Source: Streptococcaceae bacterium AF77-01CM03A (lineage in GTDB: Bacteria; Bacillota; Bacilli; Lactobacillales; Streptococcaceae). Taken from it: 64,000 nt of DNA. Location of the stretch: contig JAQDDS010000001.1 in assembly GCA_027665725.1 (NCBI GenBank), positions 248,001 to 312,000 of the forward strand. Reading direction: 5' to 3'. Of the stretch, positions 26,831-36,814 are shown piece by piece (within the stretch, counting starts at the first letter, position 1; every line of letters starts with the position of its first letter). The notes beneath the pieces were generated by a model that was not told the origin of the DNA, searched no databases, and saw nothing but the letters and a program-made list of their open reading frames with translations. The translations under genes and the position numbers were made by a program.

Positions 26831-28157
26831 GAAATTAAAAAAGAATTGGTACGCAGAGGATTTTAGCTACTTTATCCGTAATTTTGGTGTTTTCACCCTA
26901 ATTTTCTCTGCCATGACCTTGATTATCTTGCAGGTTATGCATTCCAGTCTCTACACATCAGTGGATGAGAAACTGCTATCTCTCAGCAACAATCCTCAGG
27001 ACATCATTCAATTGGCGGTCAATCGTGCAACTGAAGACGTTAAGGATTTAGGTAGTGGCAGTGTCGCTTCAGCATCTGATAAAAAACCAAATGTGAGTTC
27101 CAATACTGAAGTGATTTTGCTAGATTCAAATTTGAATCAATTAGTGACTGGCAATCGCTTTTTAGGATTAGACAGAATAACGTTCAATAAAAAGGATTTA
27201 AACCATATCCGACAACTTCATGTTGTGAATAGCTACGGCCAGGATGAGATTTATCGGGTGGTCTTAACGGAAATGAATATTGATTCTGTTTCGACTAATA
27301 TTAAGTATGCTGCTATCCTGATTAACACAAGCCAACTAGAACAAACTAGTAAAAATCACGAGCAGTTAATTGTGGTGGTCATGGCAAGTTTTTGGATTCT
27401 ATCGATTATAGCCAGTCTCTATCTTGCACGTGTCAGTGTTAAACCCTTACTTGAAAGTATGCAAAAGCAGAAAAGCTTTGTGGAAAATGCCAGTCATGAA
27501 TTACGGACTCCGTTGGCAGTTCTTCAGAACCGTCTGGAAACTCTTTTTAGAAAACCAGAGGCGACTATTATGGAGTCAAGTGAGAGCATCGCTTCTAGTT
27601 TGGAAGAAGTTCGAAATATGAAGTTTCTAACGACTAATCTTCTCAATCTGGCACGTAGGGATGATGGAATCAAGCCTGAGTTTGGAGAGGTAAAGCCAGA
27701 CTTCTTTAATACAACCTTTACTAACTATGAGATGATTGCGTCCGAAAACGATCGTGTTTTTCGTTTCCAAAATCGTGTTCAACGCACCATTATCACAGAT
27801 AAGCTCCTCCTCAAGCAATTGATGACCATTCTGTTTGACAATGCGGTCAAGTATACAGAAGAAGAAGGAGATATTTATTTTGAGATTTCAACGACAGAAC
27901 GCAGTCTCTATCTAAAGGTAGCAGATAATGGAATTGGTATTTCTGCAGCCGATAAAAAGAAAATCTTTGATCGATTTTATCGCGTTGATAAGGCTCGGAC
28001 ACGTCAAAAGGGTGGTTTCGGTTTAGGTTTGTCTTTAGCTAAGCAAATCGTTGATGCCCTAAAAGGGTCTATCAGTGTGAAAGATAACAAACCAAACGGA
28101 ACAATTTTTGAAGTCAAGATAGCTATCTCAACACCATCCAAACGAAAGAATAAATAA
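26823..28157 (+). CDS. ciaH: sensor histidine kinase CiaH
   Basis: This 444-residue membrane kinase has helices near residues 20-40 and 185-205 flanking an extracellular sensor of about 145 residues, an H-box [18 protein letters not shown] (His about 225), N-box [10 protein letters not shown], and G-boxes DNGIGIS and [11 protein letters not shown]. It phosphorylates CiaR. Length and order are as in pneumococcus. Confidence 0.95.
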   Translation: MFKKLKKNWYAEDFSYFIRNFGVFTLIFSAMTLIILQVMHSSLYTSVDEKLLSLSNNPQDIIQLAVNRATEDVKDLGSGSVASASDKKPNVSSNTEVILLDSNLNQLVTGNRFLGLDRITFNKKDLNHIRQLHVVNSYGQDEIYRVVLTEMNIDSVSTNIKYAAILINTSQLEQTSKNHEQLIVVVMASFWILSIIASLYLARVSVKPLLESMQKQKSFVENASHELRTPLAVLQNRLETLFRKPEATIMESSESIASSLEEVRNMKFLTTNLLNLARRDDGIKPEFGEVKPDFFNTTFTNYEMIASENDRVFRFQNRVQRTIITDKLLLKQLMTILFDNAVKYTEEEGDIYFEISTTERSLYLKVADNGIGISAADKKKIFDRFYRVDKARTRQKGGFGLGLSLAKQIVDALKGSISVKDNKPNGTIFEVKIAISTPSKRKNK

Positions 28158-28185
28158 AAAAACCTTCGATTCATCGAAGGTTTTT
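28158..28185. terminator. terminator between ciaH and the DUF3270 gene
   Basis: AAAAACCTTCGA / TCGAAGGTTTTT with a four-base loop lies between convergent genes. Confidence 0.88.
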
Positions 28186-28459
28186 ATTTGAATTTTTTCT
28201 TAATAAAAGTACGCTGAAATTGCAATGCTACAAGACTAAGACCGATAGCCAAAGCAAATGATAAGACAGTGTTTACTTTTAGTGATAAGAACAAAAAGCT
28301 AAAAATCGCTAAAAAGACGCAGAAGCAAGCGATGTTTACAAAAAATAGAACTTCCTTTACACTAGCGACAGAAGCATTTTCTGGAACATAATCTTGAAAC
28401 TGAGCAGTTTTTATACTTTCTTGTTCAAACTCATACGGGTGTAATTTTCTAGCGGGCAT
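28184..28459 (-). CDS. DUF3270-type small membrane protein
   Basis: This 91-residue protein has two hydrophobic helices (about 37-58 and 62-80) and a soluble N-terminus (ARKLHPYEFEQES). Proteins of this type sit beside ciaRH in streptococci and have no known function. The ribosome site GGAGAG precedes the ATG. Confidence 0.7.
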   Translation of the reverse strand: MPARKLHPYEFEQESIKTAQFQDYVPENASVASVKEVLFFVNIACFCVFLAIFSFLFLSLKVNTVLSFALAIGLSLVALQFQRTFIKKKFK

Positions 28460-28828
28460 ATTTCTCTCCTTAACAGTACATTACTATTTTATCACTTTTT
28501 AAAGAGAGAATTATTACAGAATGGTTACAAATTGCATAAAATCTGTTATCAGAGCCAATTTCGGTTTTCTTGACATGCTGATGGGAAAATGATACGATGA
28601 GTAAACCGTTTAAATTTTATTATTTTTCTCTTATTTCAACGAGGGGAAATTTGATAGTTGAAACGAATAAAAATCATACACAGATGCAAATAAATTCAAT
28701 TTTGAAGTAAGGACAGGATTCTTTTAAATTGATTCTAGTTGTTCATGACGAGATAGTTTTCTATCTTTAGTGCTATGGTGAAGAGGAGATTTGTTCCCTC
28801 GACAACAGAATACTTAAAGGAGATTGGC
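28460..28828 (+). promoter_or_regulatory. promoter and long leader of the HrtB-like gene
   Basis: TTGACA (28570-28575), 17 bases and TACGAT (28593-28598) with an upstream TG form a good promoter, placing about 225 bases of leader before ATG 28829. Inside it TTTCAAC (28634-28640) pairs with GTTGAAA (28657-28663), and AGATAG (28751-28756) with CTATCT (28761-28766). No ORF of note is present. Confidence 0.55.
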
Positions 28829-29884
28829 ATGTATCTTGCTATCAAAGAAATTTTACAGAATAAACTGCGTTACAGTTTAATTCTAACAACCATTTTTCTC
28901 ATTGCTTTTATGGTCTTTTTTATGACCAGTTTGGCTTTAGGACTTGTTCGAAATAACAGGGCTGCTATCGATAATTGGCAAGCAACAGGAGTTGTTCTAT
29001 CCGATTATGCAAATGATAATTTGACTGCATCCTTTATACCTGAAAAAGACTACAAGGATAAGGTTTCTGAGGATGCTGTTCCCCTAAGCTATATGTTTGC
29101 TGTAACAAACTTGGTTAATAGTAGTGATAAGATTAATGTCTCTATTTTCGGTCAAGAGTGGGACAGTTTTATCTCGCCAACCTTGATTGAAGGTCGTTAC
29201 CCAGAAAATGACCAAGAAGTTGTAGTGGATCAGTCTTTTGAAAATTATGGCATCAAACTTGGGGACGCAATTCAACTTAACGGGAGTGAAACAAGTTTTA
29301 AGATTGTAGGTTTGACAAAAGAAAATAAATTTTTCACAGAACCTGTTGTTTTTTCGAGCCTGACAACCTATTGGAATTTACAAGGAACAACAAAAGCTAA
29401 TCGCTCTATCTCTGCATTGGTATTGCAAAATGATGTAGAAGTGACTGGCGATGGCTTGAAGCAGATTTCTATTCAAAAAATGATTTCAAAAATTCCTGGC
29501 TATACCCCTCAGGTCAATGTATTCTCAGGAATGATTCTAGCAATGATAGTCATTACAGGTCTGATTGTAGGGATTTTTATTTATATCATTACCATTCAAA
29601 AATTAGGTCTTTATGGCATTATGCGAGCACAAGGAATTCAGATAAAATCCATCGTTTGGTCCCTTTTCTGTCAGATTTTTCTTTTATCTGCTTTGGGTAT
29701 CGGATTGGCCTTAGTAGCCATTTGGGCTGTCATTTTAGTCTTACCTGCAACCTTCTTTTTCTATCCTAGTTGGTTAGCATACTTTGTGTTAAGCCTGATC
29801 ATCTGCTTAATGGCTCTTCTAGGTGGCGTCATTTCACTTCCACGCTTGCTAAAGGTGGACCCGATTACTGCGATTGCAGAATGA
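28829..29884 (+). CDS. FtsX-like ABC permease, HrtB-type
   Basis: This 351-residue protein has one N-terminal helix, an extracellular domain of about 210 residues and three C-terminal helices ending LPRLLKVDPITAIAE. Length and the opening MYLAIKEILQNKLRYSL...NNRAAIDNWQATGVVL resemble HrtB, the permease of heme efflux systems in S. aureus and Lactococcus. Heme export is inference. ATG 28829 follows AAAGGAG by six bases. The ATPase gene follows 13 bases later. Confidence 0.82.
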   Translation: MYLAIKEILQNKLRYSLILTTIFLIAFMVFFMTSLALGLVRNNRAAIDNWQATGVVLSDYANDNLTASFIPEKDYKDKVSEDAVPLSYMFAVTNLVNSSDKINVSIFGQEWDSFISPTLIEGRYPENDQEVVVDQSFENYGIKLGDAIQLNGSETSFKIVGLTKENKFFTEPVVFSSLTTYWNLQGTTKANRSISALVLQNDVEVTGDGLKQISIQKMISKIPGYTPQVNVFSGMILAMIVITGLIVGIFIYIITIQKLGLYGIMRAQGIQIKSIVWSLFCQIFLLSALGIGLALVAIWAVILVLPATFFFYPSWLAYFVLSLIICLMALLGGVISLPRLLKVDPITAIAE

Positions 29885-29897
29885 TAAGGAGAATAGT

Positions 29898-30578
29898 ATG
29901 ACGACATTAATTGAGATGATTCAAGTGACAAAAACTTATGGCGAAGGCAATATGAAAGTTACAGCTTTGCATGAGACCAATTTTCAGCTAAATGCTGGGG
30001 AGTTTGTAGCCATTGTGGGGCCTTCTGGGTCGGGCAAAACAACCTTTTTAACGACTCTAGGCCAACTACAGGAAGCTTCAAGTGGCAAGATTCTGGTAAA
30101 GGGAAAAGAAACTGGAAACCTAACCGAGAAAGAAAAAACGGATTTGCGCTTTAGTGAATTTGGCTTTATCCTCCAGGCTTCAAATCTGATTCCCTTTTTA
30201 ACGGTTAAGGAGCAATTAGATTTAATTGACCGTTTAGATAAAAAGAAATCTATAAAAAGTGACCGACAAGAGTTGTTCAGTTTGTTGGACTTGGAAAAGG
30301 TTCAAAACCACTATCCCAAAGCTCTCTCAGGTGGAGAACGTCAACGAGCTGCAATTGCTAGAGCCCTATACAATAATCCGAGCATCGTACTTGCAGATGA
30401 GCCGACAGCTAGCTTGGATACGCAACGTGCTTACCAGGTTACAGATATGCTGGCTTCAATTGCTCATGAGCAAGGCAGGGGAGTTGTCATGATTACACAT
30501 GATACTCGCTTGCTAGATAAGGTTGACCGTATTTATGTGATGAATGACGGACGACTAGTTGAAAAGACACAAGCATAA
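29898..30578 (+). CDS. ABC ATP-binding protein, HrtA-type
   Basis: This 226-residue ATPase has Walker A GPSGSGKTT, the Q-loop FGFILQASNLIPFLTV characteristic of HrtA-like proteins, signature LSGGERQRAAIARAL, Walker B IVLADEPTASLD and an H-loop THDTR. It pairs with the upstream permease. ATG 29898 is set by AAGGAG at 29886-29891. Confidence 0.88.
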   Translation: MTTLIEMIQVTKTYGEGNMKVTALHETNFQLNAGEFVAIVGPSGSGKTTFLTTLGQLQEASSGKILVKGKETGNLTEKEKTDLRFSEFGFILQASNLIPFLTVKEQLDLIDRLDKKKSIKSDRQELFSLLDLEKVQNHYPKALSGGERQRAAIARALYNNPSIVLADEPTASLDTQRAYQVTDMLASIAHEQGRGVVMITHDTRLLDKVDRIYVMNDGRLVEKTQA

Positions 30579-30582
30579 ATCT

Positions 30583-30618
30583 AAAAAGTGAACTGCCATT
30601 GATGCAGTTCACTTTTTT
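30583..30618 (+). terminator. terminator of the HrtAB-like operon
   Basis: A perfect 14-bp stem AAAAAGTGAACTGC with its complement and a T run. Confidence 0.9.
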
Positions 30619-30671
30619 GAAATTTCGCTTCATAAGACTCACTTTTCTATATAGCTGATTTTTTGGAAATA

Positions 30672-30680
30672 TGGTATAAT
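30672..30680 (+). promoter_or_regulatory. extended -10 placing transcription start at the U32 peptidase ATG
   Basis: TGGTATAAT ends eight bases before ATG 30688, so transcription would begin at or within a base of the start codon. No Shine-Dalgarno sequence is present. Confidence 0.6.
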
Positions 30681-30687
30681 CTTGTCT

Positions 30688-31617
30688 ATGGAAAAGATTA
30701 TCATTACAGCAACTGCTGAAAGTATTGAACAAGTGAAACAGCTACTCGAGGCTGGTGTCGACCGTATTTATGTTGGGGAGAAGGATTTTGGACTTCGTCT
30801 ACCGACAACCTTTAGTCATGACCAATTGCGTGAAATCGCAAAAATCGTTCATGATGCAGGTAAGGAATTAATCGTTGCGGTCAATGCTCTTATGCACCAA
30901 GACATGATGGACCGAATCAAGCCTTTCTTGGACTTTTTAGAGGAAATCAAAACGGATTACATCACTGTTGGAGATGCAGGGGTCTTTTATGTGGTCAACC
31001 GTGACGGCTATTCTTTCAAAACCATTTATGATGCGTCAACCATGGTCACTAGCAGTCGTCAGATTAATTTCTGGGGACAAAAAGCAGGAGCGTCAGAAGC
31101 TGTTTTGGCGAGGGAAATTCCATCAGCTGAACTTTTCAAAATGCCAGAGATTTTGGAAATTCCTGCTGAAGTCTTAGTCTATGGTGCTAGTGTTATCCAC
31201 CATTCTAAGCGTCCACTCTTGCAAAACTACTATAATTTCACACAGATTGATGATGAAAAAACTCGTCAACGTGATTTGTTCCTTGCAGAACCGAGTGACC
31301 CAGAGAGTCATTACTCTATTTTCGAGGATAATCATGGAACTCATATCTTCGCCAATAATGACCTTGATTTGATGACCAAGTTGACAGAATTAGTAGAACA
31401 TGGCTTTACCCACTGGAAACTAGAAGGTCTCTATACTCCAGGTCAAAACTTTGTGGAAATTGCCAAGCTCTTTATCCAAGCTCGCAACTTGATTCAAGAA
31501 GGTAACTTTACACATGACCAAGCCTTTTTGTTAGATGAAGAAGTTCGCAAGCTCCATCCTAAAAATCGTTTCCTTGATACTGGATTTTACGACTACGACC
31601 CTGATATGGTTAAATAA
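30688..31617 (+). CDS. peptidase U32 family protein (short, TrhP-like subunit)
   Basis: This 309-residue protein begins MEKIIITATAESIEQVKQLLEAGVDRIYVGEKDFGLRLP, the U32 opening, and contains ILEIPAEVLVYGASVIHHSKRP and the C-terminal HWKLEGLY segment. Family members take part in tRNA or rRNA hydroxylation (TrhP, RlhA) or act as collagenases; this short form lacks the second half of the long members. The start lacks a ribosome site and looks leaderless. Confidence 0.82.
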   Translation: MEKIIITATAESIEQVKQLLEAGVDRIYVGEKDFGLRLPTTFSHDQLREIAKIVHDAGKELIVAVNALMHQDMMDRIKPFLDFLEEIKTDYITVGDAGVFYVVNRDGYSFKTIYDASTMVTSSRQINFWGQKAGASEAVLAREIPSAELFKMPEILEIPAEVLVYGASVIHHSKRPLLQNYYNFTQIDDEKTRQRDLFLAEPSDPESHYSIFEDNHGTHIFANNDLDLMTKLTELVEHGFTHWKLEGLYTPGQNFVEIAKLFIQARNLIQEGNFTHDQAFLLDEEVRKLHPKNRFLDTGFYDYDPDMVK

Positions 31618-31622
31618 GCATC

Positions 31623-31652
31623 AAAAACCCGAAATAAAATGTTCGGGTTTTT
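31623..31652 (+). terminator. terminator after the U32 gene
   Basis: AAAAACCCGAA / TTCGGGTTTTT hairpin. Confidence 0.88.
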
Positions 31653-31720
31653 CTAATATTTGGATGAATTTGAAGCGTATTCATGATATAATAGAAGTAG
31701 CTCTATTTGGAGGTATATAA

Positions 31721-32404
31721 GTGGAAAATCTGAAAAAAATGGCAGGAATTAAGGCTGCTGAGTTCGTCAAAGATGGTATGGTTGTCGGACTTGGAACAGG
31801 CTCAACTGCCTACTATTTCGTAGAAGAAATCGGTCGTCGGATCAAGGAAGAAGGTTTGCAGATTACTGCTGTAACGACTTCCAGTGTGACCAGTAAACAG
31901 GCTGAAGGTCTTAACATCCCGCTCAAGTCGATTGATCAAGTAGACTTTGTCGATGTGACGGTTGATGGGGCGGATGAAGTAGATAGCCAGTTTAACGGGA
32001 TAAAAGGCGGTGGTGGTGCCCTTCTGATGGAGAAGGTTGTAGCGACACCATCAAAAGAATACATTTGGGTGGTTGACGAAAGCAAACTGGTAGAGAAACT
32101 AGGTGCTTTTAAATTGCCAGTAGAAGTGGTTCAGTATGGTGCAGAACAGGTTTTTCGTCGGTTTGAGCGAGCTGGCTATAAACCAAGTTTCCGTGAAAAA
32201 GATGGCCAACATTTTGTGACCGATATGCAGAACTTTATCATTGACCTAGCCTTGGATGTCATTGAAGATCCAATTGCCTTCGGGCAAGAATTGGACCATG
32301 TCGTTGGTGTCGTTGAGCATGGCTTGTTCAACCAAATGGTGGATAAGGTCATCGTTGCTGGACGAGACGGGGTTCAGATTCTAACTTCAACAAAAGCAAA
32401 CTAA
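31721..32404 (+). CDS. rpiA: ribose-5-phosphate isomerase A
   Basis: This 227-residue enzyme interconverts ribose 5-phosphate and ribulose 5-phosphate. Seen here are [27 protein letters not shown] and [16 protein letters not shown] start follows TTGGAGGT; an extended -10 TGATATAAT lies at 31684-31692. It heads the nucleoside/pentose salvage run with deoB. Confidence 0.96.
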   Translation: MENLKKMAGIKAAEFVKDGMVVGLGTGSTAYYFVEEIGRRIKEEGLQITAVTTSSVTSKQAEGLNIPLKSIDQVDFVDVTVDGADEVDSQFNGIKGGGGALLMEKVVATPSKEYIWVVDESKLVEKLGAFKLPVEVVQYGAEQVFRRFERAGYKPSFREKDGQHFVTDMQNFIIDLALDVIEDPIAFGQELDHVVGVVEHGLFNQMVDKVIVAGRDGVQILTSTKAN

Positions 32405-32427
32405 TCAACATAATAAGGAGATACACT

Positions 32428-33639
32428 ATGTCAAAATTTAATCGTATTCACTTGGTGGTACTGGATTCCGTGGGAATCGGTGCTGCACCAGATGCCAATA
32501 ACTTTGTCAATGCAGGGGTTCCAGATGGAGCTTCTGACACACTAGGACACATTTCCAAAACAGTTGGTTTGAATGTGCCAAACATGGCTAAAATCGGTCT
32601 AGGAAATATTCCTCGCGAAACGCCTCTAAAGACTGTACCAGCTGAAAGCAATCCAACAGGATATGCAACAAAATTGGAAGAAGTATCACGCGGTAAAGAT
32701 ACCATGACTGGACACTGGGAAATCATGGGACTCAACATTACCGAGCCTTTCGATACTTTCTGGAACGGATTCCCAGAAGAAATCTTGACAAAGATCGAAG
32801 AATTTTCAGGACGCAAGGTCATTCGTGAAGCCAACAAACCGTACTCAGGTACAGCTGTTATCGATGATTTCGGACCTCGTCAGATGGAAACTGGGGAGTT
32901 GATTATCTATACTTCAGCTGACCCTGTTTTGCAAATTGCTGCCCACGAAGACATTATTCCTTTGGATGAATTGTACCGTATCTGTGAGTACGCTCGTTCA
33001 ATTACCCTTGAGCGCCCAGCCCTTCTAGGTCGTATCATTGCCCGTCCATATGTTGGTGAACCAGGTAACTTCACTCGTACGGCAAATCGTCGTGACTTGG
33101 CCGTTTCTCCATTTGCACCAACTGTTTTGGATAAATTAAACGAAGCTGGTATCGATACTTACGCTGTTGGTAAAATCAACGATATCTTTAATGGCGCTGG
33201 TATCAATCATGATATGGGCCACAACAAGTCAAACAGCCACGGAATTGATACATTATTGAAGACCATGGGACTTGCTGAGTTTGAAAAAGGATTCTCCTTC
33301 ACAAACTTGGTGGACTTTGATGCCCTTTACGGCCACCGCCGCAATGCTCATGGTTACCGTGATTGCTTGCATGAGTTCGATGAGCGCTTGCCTGAAATTA
33401 TCGCAGCTATGAGAGAGGATGACCTTCTCTTGATTACTGCTGACCATGGAAATGACCCAACCTATGCAGGAACAGACCACACTCGTGAATACATCCCACT
33501 TTTGGCATACAGTCCAGCCTTCAAAGGAAATGGTTTACTTCCAGTTGGACATTTTGCAGATATCTCAGCGACAGTTGCGGATAACTTTGGTGTTGAAACT
33601 GCCATGATTGGTGAAAGTTTCTTAGATAAATTGGTATAA
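32428..33639 (+). CDS. deoB: phosphopentomutase
   Basis: This 403-residue alkaline-phosphatase-fold enzyme moves phosphate between C1 and C5 of (deoxy)ribose. Metal sites are visible in [25 protein letters not shown] and [25 protein letters not shown] precedes it, 23 bases after rpiA, and it feeds rpiA and deoC products. Confidence 0.96.
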   Translation: MSKFNRIHLVVLDSVGIGAAPDANNFVNAGVPDGASDTLGHISKTVGLNVPNMAKIGLGNIPRETPLKTVPAESNPTGYATKLEEVSRGKDTMTGHWEIMGLNITEPFDTFWNGFPEEILTKIEEFSGRKVIREANKPYSGTAVIDDFGPRQMETGELIIYTSADPVLQIAAHEDIIPLDELYRICEYARSITLERPALLGRIIARPYVGEPGNFTRTANRRDLAVSPFAPTVLDKLNEAGIDTYAVGKINDIFNGAGINHDMGHNKSNSHGIDTLLKTMGLAEFEKGFSFTNLVDFDALYGHRRNAHGYRDCLHEFDERLPEIIAAMREDDLLLITADHGNDPTYAGTDHTREYIPLLAYSPAFKGNGLLPVGHFADISATVADNFGVETAMIGESFLDKLV

Positions 33640-33640
33640 G

Positions 33641-34201
33641 ATGACGCGCTATGCTTTACTGGTAAGGGGCATTAATGTCGGTGGGAAGAATAAGGTTGCT
33701 ATGGCGCAACTTCGTCAAGAACTGACAGAGTTGGGACTGGAAAAGGTTGAAACCTACATCAACAGTGGCAACATTTTCTTTACTTCGACAGCTCCCAAAG
33801 CCCAATTGGTTGAAAAGTTAGAGACTTTCTTTGAAGTCCATTATCCATTTATTCAGAGCTTTTCTTTGCTGAGTCAGGAAGATTATGAAGCAGAGCTGAA
33901 GAATCTGCCAGATTGGTGGACCAAAGACCTAGCTCGAAAAGATGTCCTCTTCTACACGGAGAGCTTGGATGTGGATCAAGTCATCGAGAAAGTGAACAGT
34001 TTGGAACTGAAAGATGAAGTGGTTCATTTTGGAAAACATGGGATTTTCTGGGGGAAATTCTCTGAAGAATCCTACTATGCAACTGCCTATCACAAGCACT
34101 TGCTCAAGATGCCTTTTTATCGCAATATCACCATTCGCAATGCAAAAACCTTTGACAAAATCGGTCAAATGTTAAAAAATAATAAAGGAGACACAGAATG
34201 A
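33641..34201 (+). CDS. DUF1697 family protein
   Basis: This 186-residue soluble protein begins RYALLVRGINVGGKNKVAMAQLRQ, the DUF1697 signature, and includes TYINSGNIFF and RNITIRNAKTFDKI. Function unknown. It starts one base after deoB and overlaps punA by four bases, so it is embedded in the salvage operon. Confidence 0.85.
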   Translation: MTRYALLVRGINVGGKNKVAMAQLRQELTELGLEKVETYINSGNIFFTSTAPKAQLVEKLETFFEVHYPFIQSFSLLSQEDYEAELKNLPDWWTKDLARKDVLFYTESLDVDQVIEKVNSLELKDEVVHFGKHGIFWGKFSEESYYATAYHKHLLKMPFYRNITIRNAKTFDKIGQMLKNNKGDTE

Positions 34202-35007
34202 CATTTTTAGATAAAATCAAGGAAACAGCTGCTTTCCTGAAAGACAAGGGAATCCAAGCGCCTGAGTTCGGTCTAATCCTTGGATCAGGACTTGGAGAAT
34301 TGGCAGAAGAAATCGAAAATCCAGTTGTAGTAGACTATGCTGAGATTCCAAACTGGGGTCGCTCTACAGTAGTTGGTCACGCTGGTAAATTGGTATATGG
34401 TGACCTTGCAGGTCGAAAAGTCTTGGCTCTTCAAGGTCGTTTCCATTTCTACGAGGGAAATCCTCTTGAAGTCGTGACTTTCCCAGTACGTGTGATGAAA
34501 GTTCTTGGATGTGAAGGTGTCATTGTAACCAATGCAGCTGGAGGTATTGGATTTGGTCCTGGTACCTTGATGGCTATCTCAGACCATATCAATATGACGG
34601 GGCAAAACCCATTGATGGGTGAAAACTTGGATGATTTTGGTCCACGTTTCCCAGATATGTCTAAAGCCTACACTCCAGAATACCGTGCTACTGCCCATGA
34701 AGTGGCTAAAAAACTCGGTATCAAGCTTGATGAAGGTGTCTATATCGGTGTAACCGGTCCGACTTATGAAACACCTGCAGAAATTTGTGCCTATAAGACA
34801 TTGGGAGCAGATGCAGTGGGAATGTCTACAGTTCCTGAAGTTATTGTTGCAGCCCACTCTGGCTTGAAAGTTCTAGGAATTTCATGTATTACTAACTTTG
34901 CTGCAGGTTTCCAAGAAGAGCTCAACCACGAAGAAGTCGTAGAAGTGACCGAACGAGTCAAGGGCGACTTCAAAGGCTTGCTTAAAGCTATTCTTGCCGA
35001 ATTGTAA
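34198..35007 (+). CDS. punA: purine nucleoside phosphorylase (trimeric PNP family)
   Basis: This 269-residue phosphorylase splits inosine and guanosine to base and (deoxy)ribose 1-phosphate. Seen are LILGSGLGELA, GRFHFYEG, TNAAGGIG, GPTYETPAE and EAVGMSTVPE-like GADAVGMSTVPEV. RBS GGAGACACAG overlaps the upstream gene. It is followed by the structured leader of deoD. Confidence 0.95.
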   Translation: MTFLDKIKETAAFLKDKGIQAPEFGLILGSGLGELAEEIENPVVVDYAEIPNWGRSTVVGHAGKLVYGDLAGRKVLALQGRFHFYEGNPLEVVTFPVRVMKVLGCEGVIVTNAAGGIGFGPGTLMAISDHINMTGQNPLMGENLDDFGPRFPDMSKAYTPEYRATAHEVAKKLGIKLDEGVYIGVTGPTYETPAEICAYKTLGADAVGMSTVPEVIVAAHSGLKVLGISCITNFAAGFQEELNHEEVVEVTERVKGDFKGLLKAILAEL

Positions 35008-35436
35008 TCAACATTAATAAAAGAAAGGTAGGGCGTGTGTTCAGATTTGAACACGAGCGAAAAGCTTTTCTACAAACAAAAAATGAAAGGATGGGTAAGT
35101 CGTATTCGCTGAACTGAATACTGTTTACTCTCCTCTAAATCATAAAATTTAAGAAAGAAAGGAATTGAACCCACCCTAAAAGCAGTGGGAAAAAGACAGT
35201 TGGTCTAGTGAGCATCGCACACTGCACCCAACTCCAATTTTCCCTTCGCTTTTTGACGGGTTTGGTATCTTTCTAAATATCAAATATAAATTAAAGAAAG
35301 GATGGGCTCCTTGTATTCACTGAACTGAATACGGGCGGAGAACTGTGTAAAAAAGATAAACTGTCTAACATCTGCGATGTGTCGTCAGTTTCCTATTTTT
35401 CCTTTGTTCTCTGTCGCCCTTTATATCTTAAACATG
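35008..35436 (+). ncRNA. composite structured leader of deoD (candidate cis-acting RNA)
   Basis: Units each opening GAAAGG plus a hairpin follow one another: 35023 (GTGTTCA/TGAACAC), 35085, 35157-35273 and a full unit 35296-35436. The full unit has AGGATG, hairpin GTATTCA/TGAATAC, GGGCGGAGAAC (35333-35343) pairing with GTTCTC...CGCCC (35406-35419), core AAAAAAGATAAA (35349-35360), inner stem AAACTG/CAGTTT enclosing ACATC/GATGT, then TTTCCTATTTTTC and TATCTTA just before the ATG. The same architecture stands before parC. There is no ORF and no match to a riboswitch I know. Confidence 0.6.
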
Positions 35437-36144
35437 TCTATCCATATTGCTGCTCAGCAGGGTGAAATTGCTGATAAAATTCTTCTTCCTGGGGATCCTC
35501 TTCGTGCCAAGTTTATTGCTGAGAATTTCCTTGAAGATGCTGTTTGCTTTAACGAAGTGCGTAACATGTTTGGCTACACAGGCACTTATAAAGGTCATCG
35601 TGTATCTGTCATGGGGACCGGAATGGGGATGCCATCCATTTCGATTTATGCACGCGAGTTGATTGTTGACTACGGTGTGAAGAAATTAATCCGTGTGGGA
35701 ACGGCTGGATCTTTGAATGAGGATGTTCACGTCCGTGAATTGGTCTTGGCTCAAGCAGCTGCAACCAACTCAAACATCATCCGCAACGATTGGCCTCAAT
35801 ACGATTTCCCACAAATCGCAAGTTTTGACTTGCTAGATAAGGCTTACCATATTGCTAAAGACCTTGGCATGACTACACACGTCGGCAATGTCTTGTCATC
35901 AGATGTTTTCTACTCAAACTACTTTGAAAAGAACATTGAGCTTGGTAAATGGGGTGTGAAAGCCGTGGAAATGGAAGCAGCAGCTCTTTACTATTTGGCA
36001 GCTCAACACCATGTGGATGCCCTTGCCATCATGACAATTTCTGATAGCTTGGTTAATCCAGATGAAGATACGACTGCTGAAGAACGTCAAAATACTTTCA
36101 CAGATATGATGAAAGTTGGTCTTGAGACCTTAATTGCTGAATAA
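35434..36144 (+). CDS. deoD: purine nucleoside phosphorylase DeoD-type
   Basis: This 236-residue hexameric-type PNP has [43 protein letters not shown] and the catalytic Asp in MTISDSL. It complements punA in substrate range (adenosine as well as inosine and guanosine). The start at 35434 fits the family; a 19-codon upstream extension is inside the structured leader. There is no Shine-Dalgarno sequence; TATCTTAAAC directly precedes the ATG. Confidence 0.94.
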   Translation: MSIHIAAQQGEIADKILLPGDPLRAKFIAENFLEDAVCFNEVRNMFGYTGTYKGHRVSVMGTGMGMPSISIYARELIVDYGVKKLIRVGTAGSLNEDVHVRELVLAQAAATNSNIIRNDWPQYDFPQIASFDLLDKAYHIAKDLGMTTHVGNVLSSDVFYSNYFEKNIELGKWGVKAVEMEAAALYYLAAQHHVDALAIMTISDSLVNPDEDTTAEERQNTFTDMMKVGLETLIAE

Positions 36145-36154
36145 AAGGGAACAC

Positions 36155-36192
36155 AAAAGGAAGATTTTCTGGATGAAAATCTTCCTTTTTTA
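36155..36192 (+). terminator. deoD terminator
   Basis: A perfect 15-bp stem AAAAGGAAGATTTTC with its complement and T run. Confidence 0.9.
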
Positions 36193-36236
36193 GTTATTCA
36201 GTCCATACTGACCTTAATGGAATGTTACTCTATCGT

Positions 36237-36749
36237 CTATTTTTTAAGAGATTGCAAGAAATAATCAATCTCTGCTTGAGAATGGAGAATATGCATCTTT
36301 TCAGGGTAGGTATCACTTAATTTTTGGTATCTTACCTTAGCATTTTTTGTTCGTCCGTCCCAGAGAATCCAGCGTATAAATTCCCAGTTAAATTGTTCAG
36401 GACAACCATCTGCCATACTTTCTCTAACTTTTCCTCTGTATTGTAGATAACGCATAAAGGCTCTAAACAAGCAGTTCCAGGCTGAAAAGTTTAGAAAGAT
36501 AATTTGGTCAGCTTGCTCCATCCTTTCCTCATAGCAACACCAGCTATAGTTGCCGTCAATAACCCAATCTTCATGTTCAGTAAGGAAAGTCGCCATCTCC
36601 TTTAACATCCAATCGCGATCGCTATCTTGCCAACCAGGCTGAAATTGCAATCGGTCTATATGGAGTTTTGGAATTGAGTAGTAGCTGGAAAGCTTCTCTG
36701 CCAGAGTAGACTTACCTGATCCGGAATATCCTATAATAGCAATTTTCAT
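36237..36749 (-). CDS. P-loop kinase-like protein (FlaR / topology-modulation type)
   Basis: This 170-residue P-loop NTPase has Walker A GYSGSGKST (about residues 7-15), a LHIDRLQFQPGW segment and WVIDGNYSW, typical of the adenylate-kinase-like family often annotated as DNA topology modulation protein. Real substrate unknown. GGAGG six bases before ATG 36749 decides the start over the upstream ATG. It lies directly downstream of rpsT but behind a terminator. Confidence 0.78.
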   Translation of the reverse strand: MKIAIIGYSGSGKSTLAEKLSSYYSIPKLHIDRLQFQPGWQDSDRDWMLKEMATFLTEHEDWVIDGNYSWCCYEERMEQADQIIFLNFSAWNCLFRAFMRYLQYRGKVRESMADGCPEQFNWEFIRWILWDGRTKNAKVRYQKLSDTYPEKMHILHSQAEIDYFLQSLKK

Positions 36750-36775
36750 GATAACCTCCAGAAAAATGTGCACAA

Positions 36776-36797
36776 AAAAAGCTCCGAAGAGCTCATT
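36776..36797 (-). terminator. rpsT terminator
   Basis: On the minus strand GAGCTC / GGAGC around a UUC-type loop is followed by seven T. Confidence 0.8.
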
Positions 36798-36814
36798 TTG
36801 TATGCGGTTCTTGA

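Noticed and set aside
35377-35433. An N-terminal extension of DeoD from 35377
   Set aside because: It lies inside the structured leader, adds 19 unrelated residues and has no ribosome site.
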